Source of the DNA: Reichenbachiella versicolor
GTDB lineage: Bacteria; Bacteroidota; Bacteroidia; Cytophagales; Cyclobacteriaceae
Reading direction: 5' to 3'
Assembly: GCF_003171675.1 (NCBI RefSeq)
Contig: NZ_QFZQ01000007.1
Span: forward strand, 310,001-374,000
DNA: 64,000 nt
This document shows, piece after piece, positions 1 to 12,900 of the stretch. Numbering within the stretch: position 1 is the stretch's first letter; every line of letters begins with the position of its first letter. The translations under genes were made by a program, and so were the position numbers. The notes under the pieces are model-generated. The model made no database searches. It saw nothing but the letters and a program-made list of their open reading frames with translations, and was not told the DNA's origin.

Positions 1-179
1 TCTTTCGATTGTGCATTTGACCGACATTGAGTTTGGAGAAAGTCTTCTAAAGACTTCGGCTGTGTATTGATTATTAAAAATCAATCTTTCATTTCTGAAT
101 AGCGTAATTTCATACAAGTTTCTAGAAACCAAACCTGTAGGGGTATAGCCCTAAAATCAGAATTAGAAAAGTAAGTAAT
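1..179. other. Upstream intergenic start of window
   Basis: No gene is seen. A small stem (AGTCTT at 41-46 with AAGACT at 50-55) lies here without a T-run. The segment presumably carries the leader of the gene starting at 180, but I see no clear TAnnTTTG box. Confidence 0.4.
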
Positions 180-647
180 ATGGCTAGAGCAAATCAAAAA
201 CTAATAAACGCACTTCGTCAAGCAGCTATCAAAATCAACGCATCTGATAAATACCAATGGGGACATATGGGCTATTGCAACTGTGGATTTGTAGCTCAAG
301 AATTAACTCAAAAGTCTGCTGCTGAAATTCATCAACTCGCGATGCAAGGACGTGGTGACTGGAATGATCAGTGCACCGATTACTGCGAGACAAGTGGAAT
401 GCCGTTTGATGAAGTCATCTCACAACTTACCTCAAATGGACTTTCTCTCGAAGACATCAAGGCCATTGAAAATCTTTCTCATCCAGAAGTATTAGAAACT
501 TTACCTATAGAAAGAAGAAATCTAGAAAGGAACAATAAGCGAGATGCAATATTCTATCTTAATTCACTAGCAGATTACTTAGAAGCAGAATTGATGGTGC
601 AGTCAGAATTAACAAACTCGATCACATCAGAGCTTACCTTGAAGTAG
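180..647 (+). CDS. Conserved hypothetical protein with paired Cys motifs
   Basis: This is a soluble 155-residue protein with no signal peptide or membrane segment. It has two Cys pairs, C33-x-C35 in a YCNCGF context and C65-x3-C69 in an NDQCTDYCETSG context, which could bind a metal or form disulfides. The Trp/Gly-rich segment between them resembles conserved uncharacterised Bacteroidota proteins, but I cannot name a family. The C-terminal third is charged and probably helical. The start is the first ATG, with no strong ribosome binding site. The gene stands alone, and a 15-bp inverted repeat follows about 80 bp downstream. Confidence 0.7.
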   Translation: MARANQKLINALRQAAIKINASDKYQWGHMGYCNCGFVAQELTQKSAAEIHQLAMQGRGDWNDQCTDYCETSGMPFDEVISQLTSNGLSLEDIKAIENLSHPEVLETLPIERRNLERNNKRDAIFYLNSLADYLEAELMVQSELTNSITSELTLK

Positions 648-726
648 ACGAAAAAAAATTCTACTTTGACTTAAATTATTATTTTCCTCTTGTCGCTAAT
701 TATCTACCTCTTGATATCCATTCATA

Positions 727-765
727 ATGAATCATTTATTGTCTGATGAGCAATAAATGATTCAT
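727..765. repeat. 15-bp perfect inverted repeat (AT-rich hairpin)
   Basis: ATGAATCATTTATTG at 727-741 pairs perfectly with its complement at 751-765 across a 9-nt loop. No T-run follows on either strand, so it is not a standard intrinsic terminator. It could be an mRNA 3' end stabiliser or a protein-binding palindrome in the 282-bp gap between the 180 and 930 genes. Confidence 0.6.
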
Positions 766-929
766 CTACAACTTACTCTTTGATAGCGAATTACATACAC
801 CGTTAACTATCTGAATATTCTTAATTTCAAATAGATTTCGTAATCTTGAGCTAGAATTAGAACATCCATCTGTCCCGTTCGAAATAACATCATTCATTTA
901 TTAAGGAAATCGCTTTTTAAAGCAATCAC

Positions 930-1439
930 ATGAGGAAAATAACAGCTCTTTTACTGATTGGGATACTGTTTAGTACAACAGACTCTTTCGGTCAAACGGA
1001 AAAGCTCAAAACCGTTTTCATTTACAATTTCACTAAGTACATAGATTGGCCTGAGGCTAAGACTAAGTCTGATTTTGAAATAGCTTTCGTAGGTTCTACT
1101 CCACTGATTGGAGAGATGCGCCAACTAGCACAAACTCGTAAAGTTGGTGATCAGGCTATCAAAATCAAGGAATACCAGTCGATCAGCGACATTGGTCAGG
1201 CTCATATTGTAATTATTAGCCCTAATAAATCATCTCAGCTGCAATCTGTATTGAACGCTACTAAATCTAAAAATACTCTAGTCATCACAGAAGGGGCTGG
1301 CTTAGTAAGAAAAGGATCTAGTATCAGTCTGATAGTACAGGGTAACAAGCTTACCTATGAAATCAGTGAATCCAATATTAAAGCTCGCTCGCTGAACGTT
1401 AGTGGTCATCTCTTGAAACTTGGTAATCAAATACAATAA
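930..1439 (+). CDS. YfiR/DUF4154 family exported protein
   Basis: This 169-residue protein has a Sec signal peptide (about residues 1-22, ending SFG-QT). It then follows the typical YfiR/DUF4154 pattern, with an early aromatic FIYNFTKYIDWP segment at about 30-41 and alternating beta/alpha segments to a C-terminal SGHLLKLG. YfiR in Pseudomonas is a periplasmic repressor of a diguanylate cyclase; in Bacteroidota the family commonly sits beside TonB receptors and sensor kinases. Here it is 19 bp upstream of the TonB receptor, so the two are probably cotranscribed. The family assignment is by sequence pattern; the function in this host is inferred. Confidence 0.85.
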   Translation: MRKITALLLIGILFSTTDSFGQTEKLKTVFIYNFTKYIDWPEAKTKSDFEIAFVGSTPLIGEMRQLAQTRKVGDQAIKIKEYQSISDIGQAHIVIISPNKSSQLQSVLNATKSKNTLVITEGAGLVRKGSSISLIVQGNKLTYEISESNIKARSLNVSGHLLKLGNQIQ

Positions 1440-1458
1440 CAACTAATCCAAAGGTTTA

Positions 1459-3993
1459 ATGAACTTTCAACAAAAAATCTTTTACAGCCTGATTTTTATA
1501 GTGCTTGTATTTTCTTTCAACGAAGTATCGGCACAGCAGAAGGATGTAAATAAATTAACTCGCAAAGACATTTTAGCAATGGATTATGACCATTTGCTAG
1601 AAATGCCATTTGAAGATGTTCTCAAACTCGCAGAAAAAATGGGGGTTTCGATGGACGAGCTTTACGAACTACTTCTTAACAAAGATGTAACTGCTGCTTC
1701 TAAAAAAGCAGAAAGTAGCTTTGAAGCTCCATTATCTACTACTGTACTTACTGGTGAACAGATTTTGGCTTCAGGTGCTAGAAATATAGAAGAAGCTTTT
1801 AGACTAGTACCAGGTATGATTGTCAGAGAAAAAACTACTGGTAATTTTGATATTCACATCAGAGGTAATGACAATATTCCGTCAAACAATCTTTTTGTTT
1901 ATTCTGAAAATTCTATGACTCTAGTCATGATTGACGGTCGTCAAGTGTACAACTATGTCAATGGAGGTACTTTCTGGGAAACATTACCGGTTGACATCAT
2001 CGACATCGATAGAATCGAAATAGTAAGAGGTGCTGCAAGTGCTTTGTACGGTGCCAATGCCGCTACAGGGGTGATCAACATTATTACTAAAAGACCTGAG
2101 AACTCTAAACTAGAAGTCAACGGAAATGTCCAAGGCGGTAGTTTGAATACCAAAATTGCTAATCTAAGTACTGGTCAAGCTATCAATGATAAGCTCTCTT
2201 ATAGAGTATCTGGAAACTATCAGTATATGGATCGTACTACTGATAAGCTTTTAGCGCTGGACCCTCTTGATTCTTTGTTTAGAAACTCTACTGTTCCTGG
2301 GCTTTATGATGCGTATTCAGGTATTTTAAACCCTGAGGAATTATACAAGGTTGAGGATCTCTTCAGCTTGCCAGACCCGTCTTTACCTTGGTTAAAATAT
2401 GTTAACCCAAAAGATGGAGATGGCTCTGCTAAATATCAAAGACCTGAGATGGCACGTGATCGATACGGAGTCAACGGATTTCTTTTTTATGACTATTCCG
2501 ATGACATCAATACTAGAGTGTCTCTAGGTTCACAGTACTCTGAAGTAATATCTAGTACCTATGGTGATCAAGTAACTCCATTAAGTACGAGGTATAGTCA
2601 GACTTCTTACATTGATCTATACACTAAGATCTATGGCCTTTCACTTCAGGCAAATTACAACTTTGGATGGCAAGATATAGTCGTAGGAGATGATGGATTC
2701 AAACTGGATCTTGATGTTTTCAATGCTCAAGCAGAATATGATTTTGAATTTGGAGGATTGAACTTACGCCCAGGGATCTATTATCAACAAGCTTCGCAAA
2801 ATGACAAACCGCATTTGGATGAAATCGGTAATGGATACCTTAATGCTAAGAGGACAATCAATGCTGTATCAGGAAGTTTCAGAGCTGATTATTCAATTAA
2901 TGATTTCAGATTCATTGGTGCACTAAGAGCTGAAAAGTACAATGTCAACGATGATGTGTATTTGCCATTTCAGTTTACGGCAAGTTATAACTTGGATAAT
3001 GCTCACTTCTTCAGAGCGAACTATGCTAGAGCCAATCGCTCGCCATTCGCAGTTGACTCATACTCTAATTATGATTGGGACAGGACAGCTCGAAGCTTCC
3101 CTAACTCAATCAAATTCGTAGGGTCTGAAAACTTAGATTTAGCCGTCTTAGACAACTTTGAAATCGGTTACAGAATGAAACCTACAAAGAACATCCAGAT
3201 CGATATCGAGGCTTTCTATTCTATAGCTAGGGACTTTGGTTATTTATCTCCTGACTCTGTCGTAGGTAATTTCGCAGCAGTTCAATCTACGCAATTCAAC
3301 TTCACTGATCCTAATAGTGGTTCAGTTGTCAAAATAGAAAGACCAGTACCTGCAGCAGGAATTCCTGAGTTCGTACAAATGGCTTATCAGAATATCGAAG
3401 TTGAGTCTCATCAATTGGGCGTCACAGCTAATGTTTCATGGGTAGCTAATGAGAATCTTGTAATTACGGCATATGGAACTTATCAGCAAACTACACTCAA
3501 GAACTACTATCCTTTGACTACTAACGAGATCATCGGACAAATGACACAAGACGCTGGGGCAAGACTTCAAACTAACGGAGACAATGCACTAGGTGTAACT
3601 GAGACTTCCTTCTTTGAAGGTGCTGGATACGATGCTTATCCTTCTGTACTTGCTTATTCTGCTAACAGACCTGATGTTACTAAGGATGAGGTTGACCATG
3701 AAGCTACTCCTTCTTTCTACGGTGGAGCAAGCTTAGACTGGAAAGGGTTACAAGATAAGCTTGGTGTTTTTGTGAGTACTTATTTCTTTACAGAACAAGT
3801 AATGAGAACTCAATACGGAACAGATAGAACTTCTCCTAAAGGAATAGTTAATACTAAAGTGAGTTACAAAATCTACAAGGATAATGCTGTATTTGTCAAC
3901 GCTCGAAATGTGCTAGACAACTCTTCTAAGGAACTTGGATGGATGGACGAAACTAGTGGAGTTTATATGGCTGGACTACAGTTTAACTTCTGA
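1459..3993 (+). CDS. TonB-dependent outer membrane receptor
   Basis: The 844-residue protein has a signal peptide (residues 1-25, ending VSAQ). An unusual acidic helical linker follows (about 35-85), then a plug domain (about 93-215) containing the IRG, MIDGRQVY, IEIVRGAASALYGANA and TGVINIITK motifs. The rest is a 22-stranded-type barrel, and the chain ends in Phe as outer membrane barrels usually do. No CarboxypepD_reg domain and no SusD partner are present, so this is not a glycan SusCD pair. The substrate is unknown. It is probably cotranscribed with the YfiR-like gene upstream. No histidine kinase gene follows, although one often does in this arrangement. Confidence 0.92.
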   Translation: MNFQQKIFYSLIFIVLVFSFNEVSAQQKDVNKLTRKDILAMDYDHLLEMPFEDVLKLAEKMGVSMDELYELLLNKDVTAASKKAESSFEAPLSTTVLTGEQILASGARNIEEAFRLVPGMIVREKTTGNFDIHIRGNDNIPSNNLFVYSENSMTLVMIDGRQVYNYVNGGTFWETLPVDIIDIDRIEIVRGAASALYGANAATGVINIITKRPENSKLEVNGNVQGGSLNTKIANLSTGQAINDKLSYRVSGNYQYMDRTTDKLLALDPLDSLFRNSTVPGLYDAYSGILNPEELYKVEDLFSLPDPSLPWLKYVNPKDGDGSAKYQRPEMARDRYGVNGFLFYDYSDDINTRVSLGSQYSEVISSTYGDQVTPLSTRYSQTSYIDLYTKIYGLSLQANYNFGWQDIVVGDDGFKLDLDVFNAQAEYDFEFGGLNLRPGIYYQQASQNDKPHLDEIGNGYLNAKRTINAVSGSFRADYSINDFRFIGALRAEKYNVNDDVYLPFQFTASYNLDNAHFFRANYARANRSPFAVDSYSNYDWDRTARSFPNSIKFVGSENLDLAVLDNFEIGYRMKPTKNIQIDIEAFYSIARDFGYLSPDSVVGNFAAVQSTQFNFTDPNSGSVVKIERPVPAAGIPEFVQMAYQNIEVESHQLGVTANVSWVANENLVITAYGTYQQTTLKNYYPLTTNEIIGQMTQDAGARLQTNGDNALGVTETSFFEGAGYDAYPSVLAYSANRPDVTKDEVDHEATPSFYGGASLDWKGLQDKLGVFVSTYFFTEQVMRTQYGTDRTSPKGIVNTKVSYKIYKDNAVFVNARNVLDNSSKELGWMDETSGVYMAGLQFNF

Positions 3994-4013
3994 TAAACTT
4001 ATTGTCAATCTAA

Positions 4014-4055
4014 AAATCTATAAGCGTCAGTTTCAAACCTGATGTTTATAGATTT
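4014..4055 (+). other. Long stem-loop downstream of TonB receptor
   Basis: A 17-bp stem (AAATCTATAAGCGTCAG with its complement, allowing G-U pairs) encloses an 8-nt loop, 20 bp after the receptor stop codon. No T-run follows. It may protect the mRNA 3' end ahead of the true terminator at 4093. Confidence 0.5.
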
Positions 4056-4092
4056 CTAATATAAGTCTAGAAAGAACTCATATTTATAGAAT

Positions 4093-4127
4093 AAAAAAGC
4101 TCCTTTATCTGATAAAGGAGCTTTTTA
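4093..4127. terminator. Bidirectional intrinsic terminator
   Basis: AAAAAGCTCCTTTATC at 4094-4109 is repeated in inverse at 4111-4126. A-rich and T-rich flanks give a U-tract on both strands. It lies between the convergent TonB receptor and isocitrate dehydrogenase genes and can serve both. Confidence 0.85.
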
Positions 4128-4177
4128 TATATAATGACTTCAACAGGGAAAACCTGTTCCGAAGTATAAAATTATAT

Positions 4178-6469
<2,292 letters not shown>

Positions 6470-6676
6470 TCAAACTGCGAAGTTATACAAAGTCTCACTA
6501 GGAGTGAAAGGTAATATCTAATACTACCATCTCCACCCTCCGAGTTTTCGATTAGTTCTATGAAGCTTTTCAAGCTTGATATCAAGAATCTGAACCAAAA
6601 AATACCAAATTAGGGGACTATCATTTGAGTGATTTACTTAAGATTTTTGCAATTAAAAATCATCAAAGTACAAATC

Positions 6677-8107
6677 ATGAAAATCAAATATCTATTAATA
6701 CTCCTATGTCTAACCACATTTTCAATACTCTCATGCAACGATTCCGAGACTGCAATAGATGAACAACAAAATGAGGATGAAAAAGAACAAGAGCAAGAAG
6801 ATGAAATTAATCTAACACTTGAAATCAGCGACTTATCAATAGAGTTTCCAGAAAACCCTGAAGATGAAGCCGAAATCGGAAAAATCACGGTTAGTTCAGA
6901 GAATCTTACTGAAGCTGTTTCTTTTGAAATCTCTGAGCAATCTGTTAGCGGAGCTGTAAGTATCAACTCTGACGGAACCTTATTAGTAGCAGATGCAACT
7001 GCATTTGACTACGAGTCTGTTCAAAGTATTACTGGTAAAGTATCTGCAAGTGCTGATGGATTGACTGACGAGGCTTCTTTTACTATTACACTAACAAACA
7101 TCGTTGATATACCTTTTATTACAAAATGGAAAACAACCACTGCAGGCGAAGATATATCTATCTATACGCATTTGGGCACTGAACGATCTTTCTCAATAAC
7201 TGAAGATGATTCTGATTACCAATACAACTACACTGTGGATTGGGGCGATGGTGAAACAACAAGTCATACAGAGGATGCAACTCACACATATAGCATAGCT
7301 GGTGAATACACGATCAAAATTCTAGGACATTTTCCAGGCATACTAAACGGTGCTGACGATACCAATTCTGAAAAGCTATTAACTATAGAACAATGGGGAG
7401 ACATTGAATGGAGAACTATGGAAGAAGCTTTTGCTTACTGCTCAAACTTGACATATAATGCAACTGATGCACCTGACCTGAGCAGAGTTAAATCCATGTA
7501 TAGAATGTTTGTAAAAGCATATCTATTCAATGGAGATATCAGCAATTGGGATGTCAGTAAAGTCGAAAATATGGGTAGCTTGTTTAGCCGTGCGAAAGCA
7601 TTTAATCAGGACATTAGTAAATGGGATGTTAGCAATATAATTGACATGTCAGGCATGTTTGATGGAGCTATAGCTTTTAATCAGAACATAAGTAAATGGG
7701 ATGTTAGCAATGTAACCAGCATGTCAAGCATGTTTAGAGGTGCGGAAGCTTTTAATCAGGATATTAGTAAATGGGATATTAGCAGCGTAACTAGCATGCC
7801 ATACATGTTTTCTTATGCAACAACTTTCAGTCAGGATATTAGTGAATGGGATGTTAGCAATGTAACTAACATATCATATATGTTTGAAAATGCATCTGCT
7901 TTCAACCAAGACATTAGTAAGTGGGAAGTGGGAAAGGTAATTTATATGAGCAGTACGTTTAAAAACGCCATTGCTTTCAAACAGGACCTGAGTAAATGGA
8001 ATACAATAAATGTTACTTCATGCACCGGTTTTGATGATAATTCTGGATTGAGCTCTGAACAATTACCAACCAAAGGTTGTTTTGCCCCCATCTTGATTGA
8101 GAAATAA
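6677..8107 (+). CDS. Lipoprotein with PKD-like domain and BspA/DUF285 repeats
   Basis: I chose the ATG at 6677, 16 codons into the longest frame, because it starts a lipoprotein signal (MKIKYLLILLCL...FSILS-C). It also matches the start of the paralogue at 8274. The mature protein (476 aa precursor) has an acidic linker, a cadherin-like module (about 35-140), a PKD-like segment (VDWGDGE...THTYSIAGEYTIKI), and about seven repeats of 24-25 residues of the form MFxxAxxFNQDISxWDVSNVT. These are BspA-type (DUF285) surface repeats, usually associated with adhesion or protein interaction. It probably sits on the outer membrane. The N-terminal half is shared with the next gene, but the C-terminal half is not. 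Confidence 0.85.
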   Translation: MKIKYLLILLCLTTFSILSCNDSETAIDEQQNEDEKEQEQEDEINLTLEISDLSIEFPENPEDEAEIGKITVSSENLTEAVSFEISEQSVSGAVSINSDGTLLVADATAFDYESVQSITGKVSASADGLTDEASFTITLTNIVDIPFITKWKTTTAGEDISIYTHLGTERSFSITEDDSDYQYNYTVDWGDGETTSHTEDATHTYSIAGEYTIKILGHFPGILNGADDTNSEKLLTIEQWGDIEWRTMEEAFAYCSNLTYNATDAPDLSRVKSMYRMFVKAYLFNGDISNWDVSKVENMGSLFSRAKAFNQDISKWDVSNIIDMSGMFDGAIAFNQNISKWDVSNVTSMSSMFRGAEAFNQDISKWDISSVTSMPYMFSYATTFSQDISEWDVSNVTNISYMFENASAFNQDISKWEVGKVIYMSSTFKNAIAFKQDLSKWNTINVTSCTGFDDNSGLSSEQLPTKGCFAPILIEK

Positions 8108-8273
8108 TATAGTCTAAAAATTATGAACTGTGTTAGATAAATAATCTACACAGTTCATCTTTCCAACCACTTTTCTAAGAAACTATAAGTCAACATAGAC
8201 ATACATTTTGTGTAACCTGCTACCTATCCTAATTAAGCATTTAGAAGAAAAATTATCATATCAATCGAAAATT

Positions 8274-9683
8274 ATGAAAATCAAATATCTATTAATACTC
8301 CTATGTCTAACCACATTAACTATGTTTTCGTGTGGTGGCTCCGAGACTGAAGAAGAGGAACTACAACAAGATCAAGGAGACGAGGAGATAAGTCTAACAC
8401 TAGAAATTAGCGACCTATTAGTAGAGTTTCCAGAAAATCCTGCTAATGAAGCTGAAATCGGAAAAATCACTTTTAGTTCTGAAAACTTAACCGAAGATGT
8501 GACTTTTGAAATCACTGAACTTTCGGTCAATGGTGCAGTAAGTATTAACTCAGATGGCGCCCTAATAGTATCCGACGCTAGTGCATTTGACTACGAATCT
8601 GTTCAGAGCATTACTGGTAAAGTATCTGCAAGCGCAGATGATCTAACAGATGAAGCTTCTTTTACGATCACCATCACCAATGTTCTGGAAGTAGTATCAG
8701 TAAGCACATTTGCTGGCAATGGGAATGGCGGTTTCATCAATGGTCCTGCTGCCAATGCCGAATTTAACAACTCTATCGACGGTATTGTTGCTGATAATGA
8801 TGGAAACATATTCGTGGCAGACCTATTTAATTATGTTGTTCGAAAAATTACACCTGATGGAGTAGTATCTACTTATTCTGGTAGCGGAACAAGAGGCAGT
8901 AGCAATGGAGCTTCTAATGTTGCTGAATTTTCTTATATCATTAGTATAGAAATTGATCAACAAGGAAACCTATACGTTGGAGATGGTGGATCTAATCATG
9001 TGATTAGAAAAATCACTCCAGATGGAACAGTAAGCACGTTTGCCGGTGTGATGGGCACAGAAGGATATAAGGATAGCGACGATCGACTGACTGCTGAATT
9101 TGATTTCCCTACGTCCCTTACATTTGATCAAAACGGAGATTTATATGTCTGTGACAACGATTTCAATAATAGGATTAGAAAAGTTTCAACTGAAGGAATA
9201 GTAAGTACTATAGCAGGTGGTGATGTTAAAGACTTTAAGGACGGTAATGTCTCTGAAGCTCAATTCAACAACCCAAGAGGAATTGCAATAGATGACAATG
9301 GCAATCTTTATGTATGTGATATTGGGAATAACAGAATCCGAAAAATTAGCCCGGATGGAGAAGTATCTACAGTAGCTGGAAGTGGAGATGCTGGTTACAA
9401 AGACTGTCAAGGAACATCTGCTCAATTTAATTTACCACTAGATATTGAGATCAACTCAGAGGGGGACTTCTATATACTAGACTCTAGAAATAATGCTGTT
9501 AGAAAAATGACTCCAGACGGAGTAGTTACGACAATCGCTGGAGATGGCACAAGTGGTTACAAAGATGGAGACCCAAAAACAGCAAACTTTAATGGTCCTC
9601 GTCAAATGACCATAGATCAGCTTGGCAATTTATATATCACTGATAGAGGTAATGTTAGAATTAGAAAAATAACAATCGAGTAA
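8274..9683 (+). CDS. Lipoprotein with cadherin-like module and NHL repeats
   Basis: The start at 8274 is chosen because it begins a lipoprotein signal (MKIKYLLILLCL...TMFS-C) nearly identical to that of the upstream gene; the first 44 bp of both genes match exactly. After an acidic linker and the shared cadherin-like module come about five or six NHL-type repeats, each with a core such as DNGNLYVCDIGNNRIRKISPDG and VSTVAGSG. Together these should form a beta-propeller used for binding. The 469-residue protein is presumably anchored at the cell surface or in the periplasm. It looks like a duplicate of the 6677 gene whose C-terminal domain was exchanged. Confidence 0.85.
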   Translation: MKIKYLLILLCLTTLTMFSCGGSETEEEELQQDQGDEEISLTLEISDLLVEFPENPANEAEIGKITFSSENLTEDVTFEITELSVNGAVSINSDGALIVSDASAFDYESVQSITGKVSASADDLTDEASFTITITNVLEVVSVSTFAGNGNGGFINGPAANAEFNNSIDGIVADNDGNIFVADLFNYVVRKITPDGVVSTYSGSGTRGSSNGASNVAEFSYIISIEIDQQGNLYVGDGGSNHVIRKITPDGTVSTFAGVMGTEGYKDSDDRLTAEFDFPTSLTFDQNGDLYVCDNDFNNRIRKVSTEGIVSTIAGGDVKDFKDGNVSEAQFNNPRGIAIDDNGNLYVCDIGNNRIRKISPDGEVSTVAGSGDAGYKDCQGTSAQFNLPLDIEINSEGDFYILDSRNNAVRKMTPDGVVTTIAGDGTSGYKDGDPKTANFNGPRQMTIDQLGNLYITDRGNVRIRKITIE

Positions 9684-9780
9684 AAACGCTGTCAAAATTT
9701 TATCAATTCATTAATTATTTGAATACTCTACTTTAATAAATGGGTCATGTGACTTTAACTAAAATCAAATACCTCTAAAC

Positions 9781-9813
9781 AAAAAAGAAGCGGTTTTTAA
9801 TCGCTTCTTTTTT
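9781..9813. terminator. Bidirectional intrinsic terminator
   Basis: AAAAAAGAAGCG at 9781-9792 pairs with CGCTTCTTTTTT at 9802-9813 across a 9-nt loop. It lies between the convergent NHL lipoprotein and T9SS cargo genes and has U-tracts for both directions. Confidence 0.85.
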
Positions 9814-9907
9814 ATAACCCCAATCATTTAAGTTTTCTATATCTGTTTATAAATACCTCCTATTAAAAGACTGGTTGGATTATTTTATCAGACTAATAAA
9901 CTTAAAA

Positions 9908-12900
9908 TCATTGCTTAATTAGCTTAATCTCTTTTTCATAGCCATTGGCGATAATAGTTGCATAGTAGATTCCTGGCACCACAGACGAGAGGTCAATATC
10001 TATGATACTATCATTTATTTTAGAAATGGAAGATTGAATGAGCCTTCCAGTCATATCTACTACAGAAACATCCACACTAGACAATTCGATTTTTTGATTG
10101 AATTGTACAGTCGCTTTATCATGAATTGGGTTTGGATAAATATTCAAAGATAAATCCAGCATATTTTGCACCACTACCACTTCCGAATAGCTATATTCTC
10201 CATCAAAATCGGTTTGTTTTAACCTATAGTAAGATTTACCGCCAAAAGGATACTGGTCGATATATTGATAACTCAGAAGCTCACTGCTATTTCCTGCTCC
10301 AGATACTTTTCCTAATTCTGTAAATCCAACCCCATCAGAACTTTTTTCGATTGTAAAAAAGTCATTATTTGTTTCAGAAGCGGTCTCCCAAGTAAGTAGT
10401 ACTTGATAGCCTTCACTTTCAGCGTTAAAAGACACTAAGTTGATAGGTAGAGGCGCACTTGGATCATCGGAATCTGTCCCTGCATAAAATTCTGAAAACG
10501 AGTTTACGTCTATTTCGGCAGCAATGCCAGTAGAACCATGTGAGGTAATAGTTGGAGTAAAGACATCAAGACTCATAGTCACTCCAGTCAAGTCGAGACT
10601 ACTTCCATCCCGTTTGGTCACTCTAAAAAAGTCTCTGTAATATTCGTCCCAGTCTGCTCCATTTGATCTGCCATCTGCTGCTAACTGAGTTCGAATATCC
10701 GAAACTTCATCATTTAAAAAATAAAGTCGAACAGTTACTGGGGAAGTAGGTGCATTTGTAGGAGTAATGTAAAAGTTTCTATCTATAAAGTAATCTTCAT
10801 TTGATACATCTACCACGTTGTCGCCGGATGTACGAATTCTTACTCCCCAGCATGTTTCTCCTAAATCATTGCCGTTAGGATTAACTTCTGCCACTATCCT
10901 TCCACTAGCATCCCTTAGCATTACAAAAGAAGCCCCGTTCAAAGTAGGGCAACCTGTAGAAACTTCATAGTCACCAACAGCACTTGAAATTTCAGTGAGT
11001 GCACTACTAACACCTGTAGCCAATGTAAAAAACGCACCATCATTTAGATCAACACTATTGAATGTAACAATATTTGAAGCAAAACTACTGGCATTCGTAA
11101 TAACAGTACCTGATGTAAAATCTGCATCCGTATCTGTAATTAATGCGAAATCCTCAGCAACTGTACCTATCCCTCCGATACTAGAAACATCAAACGTAAC
11201 CGTAACAGCTCCTACATCTCCTGTTTCTTCTACTCTCCATTTTCTGGTTAGCATATCTGTTATACCTGATGGTACATTAACGGTAGTTTCACTCAACGCG
11301 CCATTGTCATTTCCCCAAATAAGATACTCTGCATCGCCTAAATCACTAGGCGTACCCATGGTTAAAATAGCATCTGCGTTTTCACTTTTTGACTGTGTTT
11401 GCGAGAGCAATTCACTATCATCCCTTCCTATTCCTGCTATATCATTTGAATAAGTTGATACATCGTAAATAGTAGTCGAAGCCGCATTAGATCCATTATA
11501 AGTAGAACTATAATAATTATGACCTAATGTAATTCCATATTTCACACCAAAATAGGACTCTATTTTTTGACGGTCAGAAACAGACAAAGTCCCCTCATAT
11601 GCCACTAATTCAGCTATATTCCCATTTAATTCATTGCCTCCTGTATCATCATCCCCCAAGACATAATCATAAGTTCCAGCCGGCGAAACTGAATAGTTAG
11701 TCGCATTACTCAATTGAAAAGCAATACCATTTTCGTAAATATTTGCGACCCTACCAGAAGGATGATCAATAGACCAAAGACCCGATGAATTCTTCTGAAT
11801 ATTTGAAGTATAAGTAGTTGTACTAGCGTACCTATTATCTTCAAACCAATTCCTTCCATCTTGATCAGCTACAGCATTATTTCTAAATTCAAAAAATGCA
11901 TCTGTCGAATTAGCAGCATCGTTGTGCGTACCTACAATAAAAAAAGTCAGGCCAGCAGTCGTAGTTGTTATACTTCCTTGCAGGGATAAGTCCAAATTTG
12001 CAAATGTTACAACAGGATTATCATTAATTACAGACGTATTGAAACGAGGCTTCCTAAAATTAATAGTCTCCACAGCATCATTGCTATTTGCAGATTGGTC
12101 TCTCCAATATTCAACCGTCTGCCCATCTGTAGCAGGTACTCCAAAACTATTCTCTACTCCTGTACCTGCTCTTAACCATAAATTAAGATTAGTCGAAACA
12201 CCTGCAGGGGCAGAATCAACATTTGATCCTAATACCACATAATTACCTTCATCTAAGTTTATACCACTAAACGTAATTACATTACCTGTCACATATGTTG
12301 GTTTAATATTAGTAATAGGACTTGACATGTCCTCATTGTCATCAACAACAAGTGTATACTGTGCTAATGCACGCCCTGAAACAGCATTTACGCCATTTAA
12401 ATTAAATGATATATCAACCGTACCCGTCTCACCTGTCTCTGTTACTCTCCATTTTCTGTCCAAAGTCATTGAAACTCCTAAGATAGAAGAAGCTGACTCT
12501 GTCAATGAAGCCAAAGCTGTTTCGTTATTACTACCCCAAAATAAATACTCCCCATCAGTCAAATCAGTAGGGTTTCCTATGGTTATTATAGCATTAGTAT
12601 TGACATTCTTAGACTCTTGTTGGATCAACCCTTGAGCATCAACACCCATATCCGCATTAGCTCTTCCTATACCCGAAATGATACTACTGTAACTACTAAA
12701 GGCTGTTCTATCTAAAATAGTTGCTCCACTACCATTAAGATAATCTTGCGAAGATATATCTAGCGTAATTCCATATTTTACTGCCAAATATGTCTCTACT
12801 TGCCTTCTTTCTGAATCATTTAAAGAATTGGAATAATATACGGCTTCAGCTACATCGCCAGTATAATCTGTGAAAAAATTATAATCATCACTAGCGGCTA

